Assembly (NCBI RefSeq): GCF_001602525.1
Contig: NZ_LSYT01000002.1
Span: 806,001 to 870,000 of the forward strand
Source: Flavobacterium chilense
Lineage (GTDB): Bacteria > Bacteroidota > Bacteroidia > Flavobacteriales > Flavobacteriaceae
Length of the DNA stretch: 64,000 nucleotides
Direction of reading: 5' to 3'
Shown: piece by piece, positions 25,628 to 35,197 of the stretch
Position numbering within the stretch: the stretch's first letter is position 1
How the letters are laid out: each line of letters opens with the position of its first letter
Made by a program: the position numbers and the translations under genes
Notes under the pieces: model-generated
Database searches by the model: none
Seen by the model: the letters and a program-made list of their open reading frames with translations, nothing else
What the model was told of the DNA's origin: nothing

Positions 25628-26309
25628 GTTGCCGGGATTAACATACTTAAAAATGCTTTGTGAACAAATTCCCGAAGTCGAAATTGTAAAAACGTATAAT
25701 AATCCTGAAAAACTTCTTACTGATATTCCAAACCTTGATTTTGATCTCTTAATATCTGATATCGAAATGCCGGGTATGGATGGCTTGCATCTGGCAGAAA
25801 TGCTCGAAGATAAATTGGTTATTTTTTGTACGGCTTACAAAGAATATGCTGCCGATGCTTTTAATATTGATGCGGTCGATTATATTACCAAACCGGTAAA
25901 ACTGGAACGTTTACAAAAAGCGATTTCAAAAGCTTTTGAACGTTTTCAGAAACCAGAAACGGCGAAAAAGTTCATTCAGCTTAATACGGATAAAGGAAAA
26001 ACCTTATTATATTTTAATCAGATTCAGTATATCAAAACTGCGGTTAGTGATAGTCGGGATAAAACAGTTCTTTTGGCTGATGGTTCTTTTCTGAATCTTA
26101 AAAATGTAAAGTTTGATACGCTTTTAAACGAATTGCCGGATGCTGATTTTTGTCGTGTAAACAAAAAAGAAATCGTGGCGGTAAAATCAATAAAGTTCTT
26201 TAACCACAACGAAATTGTCCTGCATCATTTAGAAAAAAATGATAAAAACAGTACTATGATTTTGAGCGAAACCTATCGTTCTGACTTTTTGAAAAAGGTA
26301 AAGTTGTAG
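25590..26309 (+). CDS. LytTR-family response regulator
   Basis: 239 residues. Receiver domain with DDE at 11-13, phosphoacceptor Asp57 in LISDIEMPG, and KPV at the end of the domain; the C-terminal LytTR DNA-binding domain has the FIQLNTDKGKTLLYFNQIQYIKT start and the YRSDFLKK end. The start is TTG at 25590: no in-frame ATG precedes the LLLDDE motif, and starting further in would delete the first strand of the receiver. The gene overlaps the kinase by 38 bases. Confidence 0.85.
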   Translation: MNTKLKCLLLDDELPGLTYLKMLCEQIPEVEIVKTYNNPEKLLTDIPNLDFDLLISDIEMPGMDGLHLAEMLEDKLVIFCTAYKEYAADAFNIDAVDYITKPVKLERLQKAISKAFERFQKPETAKKFIQLNTDKGKTLLYFNQIQYIKTAVSDSRDKTVLLADGSFLNLKNVKFDTLLNELPDADFCRVNKKEIVAVKSIKFFNHNEIVLHHLEKNDKNSTMILSETYRSDFLKKVKL

Positions 26310-26331
26310 GTTAATAATCATGACGCACAAA

Positions 26332-26960
26332 TGTCAGGCTGAGCGGAGTCGAAGCCCTTTTTGTGTAATCGAGCCTTCGACTTCGCTCAGGATGACAGTT
26401 GTTTTTAATTTTACAAATACGAAGCTGAATAAGATCTGGCTTTCATTAAAATGAGCATTGTTGATGATTTTACAATTGTCAGGCTGAGCGGAGTCGAAGC
26501 CCTTTTTGTGTCATCGAGCCTTCGACTTCGCTCAGGATGACAGTTGTTTTAATTTTACAAATACAAAGCTGAATAAGAATCTGGCTTTCATTAAAATGAC
26601 CATTGTTGATGATTCTACAATTGTCAGGCTGAGCGGAGTTGAAGCCCTTTTTTGTGTAATCGAGCCTTCGACTTCGCTCAGGGTGACAGTTGTTTTTAAT
26701 TTTACAAATACGAAGCTGAATAAGAATCTGGCTTTGATTAAAATGACCATTGTTGATGATTTTACAATTGTCAGGCTGAGCAAAGTCGAACCCTTTTTTG
26801 TGTCATCGAGCCTTCGACTTCGCTCAGGGTGACAGTTGTTTTTAATTTTACAAATACGAAGCTGAATAAGAATTTGGCTTTGATTAAAATGACCATTGTT
26901 GATGATTCTACAAATGTCAGGCTGAGCGGAGTCGAAGCCCTTTTTACATACTAATCCTTC
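26332..26960 (+). repeat. Tandem array of an approximately 146-bp repeat, about 4.3 copies
   Basis: Units start at 26332, 26477, 26622, 26769 and 26915, giving periods of 145, 145, 147 and 146. Each unit opens TGTCAGGCTGAGCGGAGTCGAAGCCC, has an inverted arm GCCTTCGACTTCGCTCAG then GATGACAG, and a conserved spacer (TTTTACAAATACGAAGCTGAATAAGAATCTGGCTTT) with ATGACCATTGTTGATGATT. The fifth copy is cut off after the first arm. Arms pair over about 14 bp with G-U closure. Frame is not kept across units, so the open frames here do not code. Confidence 0.92.
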
Positions 26961-27117
26961 TAATTTTAATCAGGTCAGCAGTGGTTTATTGCTAAATAGT
27001 ATAACTTATTACAAAGTTTTTCCCACTTGTTACATACATTGAAAATTAGGTTTAAAATTGCTTTTTCACTTGATTTTCAGTTCTGATATTTGCACCAATA
27101 AAATTAAAAAACGAGTT
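26960..27117. other. Region between the tandem array and the antiporter gene
   Basis: GATATTTG at 27085-27092, 26 bases before the start codon, is a one-mismatch -7 box. The sequence before it is A/T-rich and I see nothing else in it. Confidence 0.35.
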
Positions 27118-29388
27118 ATGAATAACATTAAAAACTCCTTATTTTACGTTACTGTCATTGGTGGTTTTACCGCTCTGATATATTGGGTAATTTCAAAAGG
27201 TGCTGCACTCGAAGTGGGGCGCGGAATTGTACATAAACAAATCGAAAGCAATCATTGGAATGATTTTCTTCATTCAATGGTCGAAAACTTACAACATCCT
27301 TTGGCTATTTTATTAGCACAAATTGTTACCATTATTTTAGTTGCACGTTTGTTTGGATGGGTTTTTAGAAAAATCGGACAGCCATCAGTAATTGGAGAAA
27401 TGATTGCCGGTATTGTCTTAGGACCCTCTTTGGTCGGAATGTATTTTCCGGAATTCTCAGCCGCTTTATTTCCAAAAGAATCTTTAGGAAACCTACAATT
27501 CCTAAGCCAGATTGGTTTGATTCTTTTTATGTTCGTTATTGGAATGGAGCTGGATTTAAAAGTTTTAAAAAATAAAGCACATGATGCTGTAGTTATAAGT
27601 CACGCAAGTATTGTAATCCCTTTTGCCCTGGGTCTGTCATTAGCTTATTTTATCTACCACACTTTTGCTCCGGTTGGGGTTGAGTTTGCTTCTTTTGGTT
27701 TGTTCATGGGAATTGCCATGAGTATTACTGCATTTCCGGTATTGGCGAGAATCGTGCAGGAGCGAGGCATGCAAAAAACAAAACTGGGAACCATTGCTAT
27801 AACTTGTGCTGCTGCCGATGATATTACAGCATGGTGCATTTTGGCTGTTGTAATTGCAATTGTAAAAGCAGGTTCTTTTACCAGCGCTTTATATGTAATT
27901 GGACTGGCTCTTTTGTATGTAATTATCATGCTAAAAATAGTACGTCCGTTCCTGAAACGTGTTGGAGATTTAAACTCAACCCGTGAAAGTCTGAACAAAC
28001 CTGTTGTGGCTATTTTCTTTTTGACACTTTTATTCTCTGCTTATGCAGCTGAATTAATAGGGATTCACGCTTTATTTGGAGCATTTTTAGCCGGAGCTAT
28101 TATGCCTGAAAATAATAAATTCAGAAATATATTTATTGAAAAGGTAGAAGACGTTGCGATCATCGTTTTATTACCGTTGTTCTTTGTGTTTACAGGTTTA
28201 CGTACACAAATTGGTTTGCTGAGCGATCCTGCTTTATGGAAAGTAACTGGTTTGATTATCGCAGTTGCTGTTGCCGGTAAATTTTTAGGAAGTGCGCTGG
28301 CAGCAAAATTTGTTGGACAAAGCTGGAAAGACAGTTTAGCTATTGGAGCGTTGATGAATACTCGTGGTTTAATGGAATTGGTGGTTTTGAATATTGGATA
28401 TGATTTAGGCGTTTTGTCTACAGAAATCTTTACCATGATGGTTATTATGGCTTTGGTAACTACATTTATGACAGGACCGGCTTTGGACTTTATAGGTTTT
28501 ATATTTAAAGATAAAATCACGGCAATCCCTCAGGAAATTGGAAATAAAAGTAAATACAAGATTCTGCTTTCATTTGCAACTCCCGAAAGAGGTAAAAAAT
28601 TATTGAGAATTGCCAATAGTCTGGTGAAGAAACAAGGCGATAATTCGATTGTAACCGCTATGCATTTGTCATTGAGTACAGAGATTCACTCGTTTGATGT
28701 AAAAGATCACGAACGCAAAATGCTGGTTCCGGTGATTCAGGAATCAGAGCGCCTGAACCAAAATATGATAAGTGTTTTTAAAGTAACTAATGATATTGAT
28801 ACAGATATTATAGATACTGCGAATCAGGGAGAATATGATTTGTTATTGGTAGGATTAGGACAATCTATTTTTGAAGGAACTTTGCTTGGAAAAATCCTTG
28901 GATTTACTACCCGAATTGTAAATCCGGATCGTTTGATTGATAAGTTTACCGGAAAAGAAGGTTTATTTGAGAATTCGCCTTTTGATGAAAGAACACGTCA
29001 TATTATCGCAAAAAGTAAAATGCCGGTTGGAATTTTTATCGATAAGGATTTGGAAGAAGTGAATCAGGTTTTTATGCCGATTTTTAGTAAAGAAGATTCT
29101 TTTCTGATCGAATATGCTAAGAAGCTAATCAATAATAATGGTTCGCAAATTACTGTTCTGGATGCCAGCGGAGAGGTGAAAAACACAAGAGATATTCAGG
29201 AAACAATTCGTTCGATTGAGCAAATTGCACCAAATCATATTATGATTATGCACGACAGAACCATTAAAAAAGAGTTTTTAGAAAACCAAAACCTAATGGT
29301 GATTAGTTTGGACAGCTGGAAGAAATTAATAGAATCTCAAAGTACATGGCTGAACAATACACCTTCGGTATTGATTTTGAAACCATAA
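27118..29388 (+). CDS. Cation/proton antiporter, Kef/CPA2 family
   Basis: 756 residues. I chose the ATG giving MNNIKNSLFYV; the further upstream frame starts with a polar stretch that overlaps the promoter box. About a dozen helices follow, with the CPA2 core motifs GQPSVIGEMIAGIVLGPSL and AITCAAADDITAWC, in which Asp-Asp is the ion-binding pair. The C-terminal third (about 490 onward) is a cytoplasmic universal-stress-like region (LLSFATPERGKKLLRIANSLV). A monocistronic transporter ending at a terminator. Confidence 0.9.
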   Translation: MNNIKNSLFYVTVIGGFTALIYWVISKGAALEVGRGIVHKQIESNHWNDFLHSMVENLQHPLAILLAQIVTIILVARLFGWVFRKIGQPSVIGEMIAGIVLGPSLVGMYFPEFSAALFPKESLGNLQFLSQIGLILFMFVIGMELDLKVLKNKAHDAVVISHASIVIPFALGLSLAYFIYHTFAPVGVEFASFGLFMGIAMSITAFPVLARIVQERGMQKTKLGTIAITCAAADDITAWCILAVVIAIVKAGSFTSALYVIGLALLYVIIMLKIVRPFLKRVGDLNSTRESLNKPVVAIFFLTLLFSAYAAELIGIHALFGAFLAGAIMPENNKFRNIFIEKVEDVAIIVLLPLFFVFTGLRTQIGLLSDPALWKVTGLIIAVAVAGKFLGSALAAKFVGQSWKDSLAIGALMNTRGLMELVVLNIGYDLGVLSTEIFTMMVIMALVTTFMTGPALDFIGFIFKDKITAIPQEIGNKSKYKILLSFATPERGKKLLRIANSLVKKQGDNSIVTAMHLSLSTEIHSFDVKDHERKMLVPVIQESERLNQNMISVFKVTNDIDTDIIDTANQGEYDLLLVGLGQSIFEGTLLGKILGFTTRIVNPDRLIDKFTGKEGLFENSPFDERTRHIIAKSKMPVGIFIDKDLEEVNQVFMPIFSKEDSFLIEYAKKLINNNGSQITVLDASGEVKNTRDIQETIRSIEQIAPNHIMIMHDRTIKKEFLENQNLMVISLDSWKKLIESQSTWLNNTPSVLILKP

Positions 29389-29407
29389 TTTTGAAACTTT
29401 AAATATT

Positions 29408-29452
29408 AAAAATCCCGAACCTAATTTTATAATTGGGTTTGGGATTTTTTTT
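29408..29452 (+). terminator. Terminator after the antiporter gene
   Basis: AAAAATCCCGAACCTAATT and AATTGGGTTTGGGATTTTTTTT form a long stem with a short A/T loop and a T-run. Nearly the same words recur in the terminators at 30065, 43502 and 50836. Confidence 0.85.
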
Positions 29453-29663
29453 GCTTAAAATCCAAGAATCCGGATAGCTCATACAAGGTTATTACAGCAC
29501 TTTTTAGTTGTTTATATTTCTTATAAGAATAATTATGGATTAACAATTTGTTATATAAAGGAGGATTTTAAAATGTTAATACTGTTAAATCGAAACATCT
29601 ACATATAACTTTTTTAATGTTTTTTGTTATATTTATTTTAGAAAAATAATAAATTAGTTTAAA

Positions 29664-30032
29664 ATGAAAAAAGTGCAAATAATTATTTTAGTATTATCGT
29701 TGTTTTTTGTTTCATGTTCAACTGATAGTGCTAATGATGGTTTTTTTGAAAATCCGGACTGGATACAAGGTACCTGGGAGAAAAAAGACACAGGAGAAAT
29801 CCTAACTTTTACTAAAGGAGATATAATATATAATAATTCATACTCTTTTACCGAACAGACAATGAGACTTGGTTTTACCAGTATACAAATCGTTGAAAAG
29901 ACCTCTGGTACCTATGTCGTTGAATACTATCATCAAAAAGGCATATTGCCAGTAAGATATTCTTTTAAAAAGAAATCAGGCAGGGAGATAGAATTGAAAG
30001 GTGCTTTGTCTGGAAACTATATAAAACAATAG
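29664..30032 (+). CDS. Small lipoprotein of unknown function
   Basis: 122 residues with a lipoprotein signal peptide and lipobox VSCS near residue 18. The mature part is beta-rich (WIQGTWEKKDTGEILTFTKGDIIY), like small lipocalin-type lipoproteins common in this phylum, which start with a GTW segment. No enzymatic motif is seen. It is a single-gene unit followed by a terminator. Function unknown. Confidence 0.75.
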   Translation: MKKVQIIILVLSLFFVSCSTDSANDGFFENPDWIQGTWEKKDTGEILTFTKGDIIYNNSYSFTEQTMRLGFTSIQIVEKTSGTYVVEYYHQKGILPVRYSFKKKSGREIELKGALSGNYIKQ

Positions 30033-30064
30033 TTTTAAGTTTTTCGAAAGTAAAAAAGAATATT

Positions 30065-30110
30065 AAAAATCCCAGACTTCAATTTTACGATTGGGTTTGG
30101 GATTTTTTGC
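30065..30110 (+). terminator. Terminator after the small lipoprotein gene
   Basis: AAAAATCCCAGACTTCAATT pairs with ATTGGGTTTGGGATTTTTT, mirror of the terminator at 29408, with a T-run after the right arm. Confidence 0.8.
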
Positions 30111-30118
30111 TTTTATAT

Positions 30119-30295
30119 CTGTCGGGCTGAGCAAAGTCGAAGCCCTATCGATTATTGATGTATTTTTTTATGAAAACTAAATCCTAGCCCTGATAGAAGC
30201 GGTATCTTTTTTCTTGCTTCTTTAGCAAGGAAAAGATACAAGCGGATAGCAGGAAACAGCTCCTAATCCTTCGACTTCGTTCAGAGTGACAAACT
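30119..30295. repeat. Split palindrome with the 80-bp element nested in it
   Basis: The left arm (30121-30146, GGGCTGAGCAAAGTCGAAGCCC) and right arm (30268-30290, CCTTCGACTTCGTTCAGAGTGAC) belong to the hairpin family of the 26.3 kb array, but here they are 120 bases apart. Between them lies copy B of the 80-bp element (30184-30263) in inverse orientation. The rest of this 300-base gap holds no gene. Confidence 0.85.
30184..30263 (-). repeat. Dispersed 80-bp repeat element, copy B
   Basis: Reverse complement of the element at 21604-21685: CTAGCCCTGATAGAAGCGGTATC at one end, GCGGATAGCAGGAAACAGC at the other, with the internal hairpin replaced by CTTGCTTCTTTAGCAAG. The outer blocks align at nearly every position. 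Confidence 0.85.
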
Positions 30296-30334
30296 ATATA
30301 TGTAATTGGAATTTTAAAATTGTTGGAATTTAAT

Positions 30335-32830
30335 TTATAATCCCAAATCCAGCACATAAGAAATCTTAACTGCTATATTGTCTTCGAATTTCAATAACTG
30401 ATTTGGTCCGTAGCGATAGAATCCTCCAAGACCAAAACCTTTGTAAATTTTGTTTAATTCAATTCCCGATTCAAAGAAACCTTTGTCTAATGTTTTGTAC
30501 TCCGGTCCAACATGTTGTTCGGGATTTTCCATATGTCCCCACGCCATTCTGGTTACTAATACTAACGACGGACGTACTTTTTTGAGTATTCTGATTCGGT
30601 CAAAACCGTGTTTAAGCTGAAAAAATATGTACTGGCTGGAGAAAAACTCATTAAAATACATGGTTTCAAAACTGTTTCGGCCCGCAAAAGTAATACGTTG
30701 TACTACTGTTTCTTTGGTTAAGTTGTTTGGCATGGTGTTGTACAAATGTGTAAGCGGAACGTCGCCAATGGCATAACCTCCCTGCAATAATGCACTTGTT
30801 TTTTGACCGTTTAAGTATTTCTTTTCGTACTCTGTTTTAAAATCGATCTTGCCAAAAGTAAAATCATTGTCTAAAACGTTTGGCAGTGATTGGGTGTATT
30901 GAAAAGTAAAACGGGGAAACCTTTTATCAGATTCGTTTCTTCCGGTTGGAGTTTGCATAAAATCGCTAAACGGCGCCCAGACAATCGAAACCATTGCTGT
31001 AGTCATGATATAACTCGAATACAGTTTTCCGTTGTAATTAAAAAGATAATCAAATTCGGGCTGAACTGCAGTTCGGGCCAGTTCGAGAATAGCTTCTGTT
31101 TTTGGGATAATTTTTGTCTGTACATTGGCTTTCCAGCTGGTATACTGGTAAAAAGTGCTAATGTTGATAGGACGCGGATCGTAAATTTTGAAAACGCGTT
31201 TGTCTACTGCAAAAACAGTACTGGCAATCTCCCGAACATCATCTGTATAATATCCGTTTATCCAGGTATTTGTGCTTTTATCCAGTAAAACGCCGCTTCC
31301 GATGCTGTATTTAATCTCGCCATCTTTTGTTCCGTAAGCTGAATATCCTTCGATTCTGAAATTTTTAGAAAAACGATCGTTGGTAATACCACCCAGGCCT
31401 AGACGGAAACCTTCGTAATTATTATAACTTATGATCTTTTTTAAGTCAAGATCTATTGGTCCGATTGGGATATAACCATTGATGATTTTTCGTCCGAAAC
31501 CCAGACGGTTTTCAATTTTTTTGTTGATCGAAATACTATCAATCAGCTGGTATGTTCTCTGTCCTTTTAAGTCTAAGCTTTCTTTACGGTATTTATTCCA
31601 GAACTCTTCAGGTTTTTTGCTGGCATCATCCTGAATCTCCATGTAGAGTGCCGGATTTTTTATAGCAGGATTTGTGTTGTAATGAATATCGAAGTTATTA
31701 CTTTCTGAAAGTAAATAAGTAAAGTCTGAAGCTGATTTTTTTCTGGGTTCAAAGTTGTCTTCGACATCTCCGTCAAACTGAATTGTCCCGCCTAAAATCT
31801 TGATATCATCGTCGTTTTTTCCTTTTACGATTTTAAAAGTGGTATTGCTCTGAAACCAGACTTTTTCGCTGGGTACATATTCAAACTCATGGATTCCGCT
31901 AATGTCCAGAACGCCTTTTATACGCATGACTGCTTTGGCTATGGCAAAGTTTTCCTGATCAATATATAAAACACCTTCTAATCCTGATGATTTTCTTTTT
32001 TGTTTGTTTTTAAAGTAAATCATATAAGTATCGCGACCTTTTATGTTTACCGTATCGAGGATTTTATAATTGTAATGGGCTGGTGCGCTGTTCGAAATTG
32101 GATTTTCATATTTAGTCTCAAACAGCTCATATTTATTATCGTAAATCGAAATCGACTGCAAGTTGAATGCAATAACTTCGTAAATAGGGTTCTTAAAGCC
32201 TGAGATCTTAGTTCCCAGAATGGTTTCTTTAAGCTTGTGGTTCCCAAATTGATATTGGGATACTTTCTCGGTTTGAAACAAATGCTGTTTGCTGATTATT
32301 TCTTTGAATTTATAATCAGAAGAGTCAATGTTGATTCGTTTTTTACTTAAATCTTTATAAGATGCCGTAGAATCAATTCTGCCGTCGATAGAATCCGGAT
32401 TGGCGGTTACGATTAGTTTATTGTAACTTTTGAATTCGAAGCTGCTTAGCTTTTTTTGCGGATCGTTTTTGTCCCTGTTGGCAATTACTTTTCGGATAAT
32501 CGTTAAAGCCGGATTTTCATTGGAAATAATAACTTCTTTTAAGTCATCCGTTTTTTGGGCAAGTGAAACCGGATAGAACTTTTTGTTTTCTAAGATGGCA
32601 ACAACTTTGGTTTGAAAACCAATATAGGAAACGGAGAAACTGTTTGCTTTTGCCGAAGGTTTAAAGATAAATTTTCCATCAACATCTGTAATGGTATTGA
32701 TGTTGTCTGAAGTGGTTATCGTAGCAAATGGTAGAGGTTTATTGTTGGAATCGGTTACGATTCCGTTTATTTGAAATTGCGCCTGAATACTAAGCGTAAA
32801 AAACAAAGTCAATAAACAAAATAGCTTCAT
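30335..32830 (-). CDS. DUF5686-type outer-membrane protein with carboxypeptidase-like domain
   Basis: 831 residues. Signal peptide MKLFCLLTLFFTLSIQAQ; a CarboxypepD_reg-like beta domain at about 20-110 (INGIVTDSNNKPLPFATITTSDNINTITDVDGKFIFKP); then a long beta-rich region with DUF5686 features and barrel-like alternating strands to the end (ENIAVKISYVLDLGL with a terminal aromatic/hydrophobic residue). The TonB plug is absent. It probably sits in the outer membrane; the function of this family is not established. Confidence 0.82.
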   Translation of the reverse strand: MKLFCLLTLFFTLSIQAQFQINGIVTDSNNKPLPFATITTSDNINTITDVDGKFIFKPSAKANSFSVSYIGFQTKVVAILENKKFYPVSLAQKTDDLKEVIISNENPALTIIRKVIANRDKNDPQKKLSSFEFKSYNKLIVTANPDSIDGRIDSTASYKDLSKKRINIDSSDYKFKEIISKQHLFQTEKVSQYQFGNHKLKETILGTKISGFKNPIYEVIAFNLQSISIYDNKYELFETKYENPISNSAPAHYNYKILDTVNIKGRDTYMIYFKNKQKRKSSGLEGVLYIDQENFAIAKAVMRIKGVLDISGIHEFEYVPSEKVWFQSNTTFKIVKGKNDDDIKILGGTIQFDGDVEDNFEPRKKSASDFTYLLSESNNFDIHYNTNPAIKNPALYMEIQDDASKKPEEFWNKYRKESLDLKGQRTYQLIDSISINKKIENRLGFGRKIINGYIPIGPIDLDLKKIISYNNYEGFRLGLGGITNDRFSKNFRIEGYSAYGTKDGEIKYSIGSGVLLDKSTNTWINGYYTDDVREIASTVFAVDKRVFKIYDPRPINISTFYQYTSWKANVQTKIIPKTEAILELARTAVQPEFDYLFNYNGKLYSSYIMTTAMVSIVWAPFSDFMQTPTGRNESDKRFPRFTFQYTQSLPNVLDNDFTFGKIDFKTEYEKKYLNGQKTSALLQGGYAIGDVPLTHLYNTMPNNLTKETVVQRITFAGRNSFETMYFNEFFSSQYIFFQLKHGFDRIRILKKVRPSLVLVTRMAWGHMENPEQHVGPEYKTLDKGFFESGIELNKIYKGFGLGGFYRYGPNQLLKFEDNIAVKISYVLDLGL

Positions 32831-32892
32831 ACAGAATATTATAGTTTCAAAACGAAAAGAATGTAATTTTGGTATGCAAAAATAAGAATAAA

Positions 32893-32932
32893 AAAATCCG
32901 TCTGGTACAATTTAACCAAACGGATTCTTTAT
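32893..32932 (-). terminator. Terminator after frr
   Basis: On the minus strand ATCCGTTTGGT, an eight-base loop and ACCAGACGGAT form a stem with one G-U-like mismatch, followed by TTTTTT. It lies 17 bases beyond the frr stop codon. Confidence 0.85.
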
Positions 32933-32948
32933 TTTGTTTCAAATACGA

Positions 32949-33512
32949 TTAAACCTTCATGATTTCGGCTTCTTTTGCAGCCAATAATTCATCAATTTTT
33001 TTGATATAGGTATTTGTCAGATTTTGAACTTCTTCTTCAGCAGATTTACAAATGTCTTCAGAAGTTCCTTCTTTTTCTAATTTTTTAATGTCGCTATTTG
33101 CGTCTTTACGCACGTTACGTACTCCAATTTTAGCATCTTCTGCCTCAGATTTAGCTTGTTTAGCCAAATCTTTACGGCGCTCTTCTGTTAAAGGCGGAAC
33201 GCTAATAATGATAACATCACCATTGTTCATTGGGTTAAAACCAATGTTGGCAATCATAATTGCTTTTTCGATGGTTTGTAACATGTTTTTCTCGAAAGGC
33301 TGCAATGTAATTGTTCTTGCATCCGGAACACTAATTTTAGACACCTGCGAAAGTGGTGTTGAGGCTCCGTAGTAATCTACAAAAACGCTTCCAAGCATTG
33401 CCGGAGAAGCTTTTCCTGCACGAATGTTAAGAAATTCTTTCTCTAAATGGGCAATCGAACCATTCATAGATTCTTCAGTACTTTCTAATATAAAATCGAT
33501 TTCTTCAGTCAT
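32949..33512 (-). CDS. frr: Ribosome recycling factor
   Basis: 187 residues, close to the usual length. It splits post-termination ribosomes with EF-G. Conserved segments are GSIAHLEKEFLNIRAGKASPAMLGSVFVDYYG, the VPDARTITLQPFEK segment and PPLTEERRKDLAKQAKSEAEDAKIGVRNVRKDAN. It follows pyrH on the same strand, the common bacterial order pyrH-frr, with a 170-base spacer rich in AATCTAA-like heptamers. Confidence 0.95.
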   Translation of the reverse strand: MTEEIDFILESTEESMNGSIAHLEKEFLNIRAGKASPAMLGSVFVDYYGASTPLSQVSKISVPDARTITLQPFEKNMLQTIEKAIMIANIGFNPMNNGDVIIISVPPLTEERRKDLAKQAKSEAEDAKIGVRNVRKDANSDIKKLEKEGTSEDICKSAEEEVQNLTNTYIKKIDELLAAKEAEIMKV

Positions 33513-33682
33513 TTTTTTAGATTTTTTAGATTTTTAGATGATTTGATTTTTAGCTTTTCTAAAAATGGCAGCATCTAATTATACTAACTAATATGTTTTT
33601 TGTTTTTTTATTATCACATTAAAAGGATTGTCTAAAATTTAATAAAATCTAACGATCTAAAATTCCAACAATCTAAAGTAGT
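33513..33682. repeat. AATCTAA-like heptamer spacer between pyrH and frr
   Basis: The 170-base spacer has TTTTTAGATTTTTTAGATTTTTAGAT on the frr side and AATCTAACGATCTAAAATTCCAACAATCTAAAG on the pyrH side. Sequences of the two sides are complementary (AGAT/ATCT words), so it could fold into one large loose hairpin. Confidence 0.55.
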
Positions 33683-34390
33683 CTAAATATTAACTACAGT
33701 TCCTATGTTTTCGCCTTCACAGATTTTTAATAAATTTCCAATTTTGTTCATATCAAAAACAACAATTGGTAATTTGTTTTCCTGGCTTAATGTAAAAGCT
33801 GTTGTATCCATTACATTTAATCCTTTTTTAAGAACATCATCAAACGAGATCATATCGAATTTTATTGCTGATGCATTTTTTTCAGGATCAGAATCATAAA
33901 CACCATCAACGCGGGTTCCTTTTAAGATCACATCTGCATTGATTTCGATTCCTCTTAAAACAGCTGCAGTATCAGTAGTAAAATATGGATTACCTGTTCC
34001 GGCACCAAAAATTACAATTCTTCCTTTTTCAAGGTGACGGTCTGCTCTTCTTTTAATATAAGGTTCTGCAATAGATTCCATTTTTAACGCCGTCTGCAAA
34101 CGCGTTTTCATTCCTTTGTCTTCAAGTGCGCCTTGTAAAGCCATACCATTAATTACGGTAGCAAGCATTCCCATATAATCGCCTTGTACTCTATCCATTC
34201 CGGCACTTGCTCCTGCAACGCCTCTAAAAATATTTCCTCCTCCAATAACAATAGCAATTTCTACTCCTTTACTGTGAATTTGCTTAATTTCTTCAGCATA
34301 TTCGGCTAATCTTTTAGGGTCGATTCCGTATTGTAAATCACCCATTAATGCCTCGCCGCTAAGTTTTAGAAGAATTCTTTTATATTTCAT
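33683..34390 (-). CDS. pyrH: UMP kinase
   Basis: Amino-acid-kinase-fold UMP kinase making UDP from UMP and ATP. 235 residues, with [54 protein letters not shown] and [39 protein letters not shown], all family hallmarks. TATATTTG on this strand at 34413-34420 is a possible -7 element about 22 bases before the start. Confidence 0.96.
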   Translation of the reverse strand: MKYKRILLKLSGEALMGDLQYGIDPKRLAEYAEEIKQIHSKGVEIAIVIGGGNIFRGVAGASAGMDRVQGDYMGMLATVINGMALQGALEDKGMKTRLQTALKMESIAEPYIKRRADRHLEKGRIVIFGAGTGNPYFTTDTAAVLRGIEINADVILKGTRVDGVYDSDPEKNASAIKFDMISFDDVLKKGLNVMDTTAFTLSQENKLPIVVFDMNKIGNLLKICEGENIGTVVNI

Positions 34391-34579
34391 GTGTGTGTTG
34401 CGTTAATTTGTGCAAATATAGACATATTCTGATTTTTAAAAATAATGTTTGCAAAAAATTAATAGCGCGTTGAATTTTAATTTATAAAGGATTTTATGAT
34501 TTTTTCAAACGAATGTGACAAAAGTCATTCAGGGATCTTTTTAAAATCCGTAATTTTATGCTAAGCAAAATAAATACTT

Positions 34580-35197
34580 ATGAAAAGCACTGTAGCCAAA
34601 GCATTATTCAATAGCCATTCTTATGCTGAATATCGAAAATTAGTAACGGATTTATTGTACGAAGGAAAGTCAACAGGGAACGAGCAATCTGAAAGCCTTA
34701 CCAATTACTCTAAATTAAATGAAGCCAGAATGAACCGATTGGAAAAAACAATTGTGATTTCTGAAGATGTTATTTCAAAACTACAAAGTTTAGAGCAACA
34801 TTATATCTGGTTAGTAATTTCTGAAGGCTGGTGCGGAGATGCTGCGCAAATTCTTCCAATTTTAAATAAAATGGCACTTGCATCTGATAAAAAGATTGAT
34901 TTGAGAATTGTGCTTCGAGATGAAAATGAAGAACTAATGAATCAATACTTAACCAATGGCGGAAGAGCAATCCCTAAAGTTATTGTAATTTGTAAAGAAG
35001 CCGGAATTGTTCGTGCAGACTGGGGGCCAAGACCCAAAGGAGCGGCCGAATTAATGGCAAATCATAAAAGGGAGTTTGGTGTAATTGATGAAAAAATAAA
35101 AACCGATTTACAATTATGGTATTTGGCAGATAAAGGACTTTCTGTACAGAAAGAACTGGTCGAAATCATGGAAAACATTAAGTACAATCGATTGTAA
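34580..35197 (+). CDS. Thioredoxin-fold protein with a single active-site Cys
   Basis: 205 residues. A thioredoxin-like region contains WLVISEGWCGDAAQILPILNKM: Cys85 sits where the first catalytic Cys would be, but the usual second Cys is Ala, and the later GGRAIPKVIV provides the cis-proline. The N-terminal 55 residues are helical. No signal peptide, so cytoplasmic. Similar single-Cys members are common in this phylum; a classical disulfide reduction role is unlikely. Divergent from pyrH, 190 bases apart. Confidence 0.8.
   Translation: MKSTVAKALFNSHSYAEYRKLVTDLLYEGKSTGNEQSESLTNYSKLNEARMNRLEKTIVISEDVISKLQSLEQHYIWLVISEGWCGDAAQILPILNKMALASDKKIDLRIVLRDENEELMNQYLTNGGRAIPKVIVICKEAGIVRADWGPRPKGAAELMANHKREFGVIDEKIKTDLQLWYLADKGLSVQKELVEIMENIKYNRL

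Noticed and set aside
26506..26832. A 108-codon frame within the tandem array
   Set aside because: It is made of the repeat units, reads through the hairpins, and unit lengths of 145-147 shift frame; the codon use is not that of a gene.
26332..26960. CRISPR array
   Set aside because: Repeats and spacers are both conserved, units are 146 bp and no cas gene is near; likewise for the 43.5 kb and 1.3 kb repeats.
27058..27117. Earlier start for the antiporter
   Set aside because: It overlaps the GATATTTG box and adds a non-conserved leader before MNNIKNS.
29573..29608. An 11-codon frame after a perfect AAGGAGG
   Set aside because: Flavobacteria hardly use Shine-Dalgarno sequences and an 11-codon frame is too short to support; the box is likely chance in an A/G-rich stretch.
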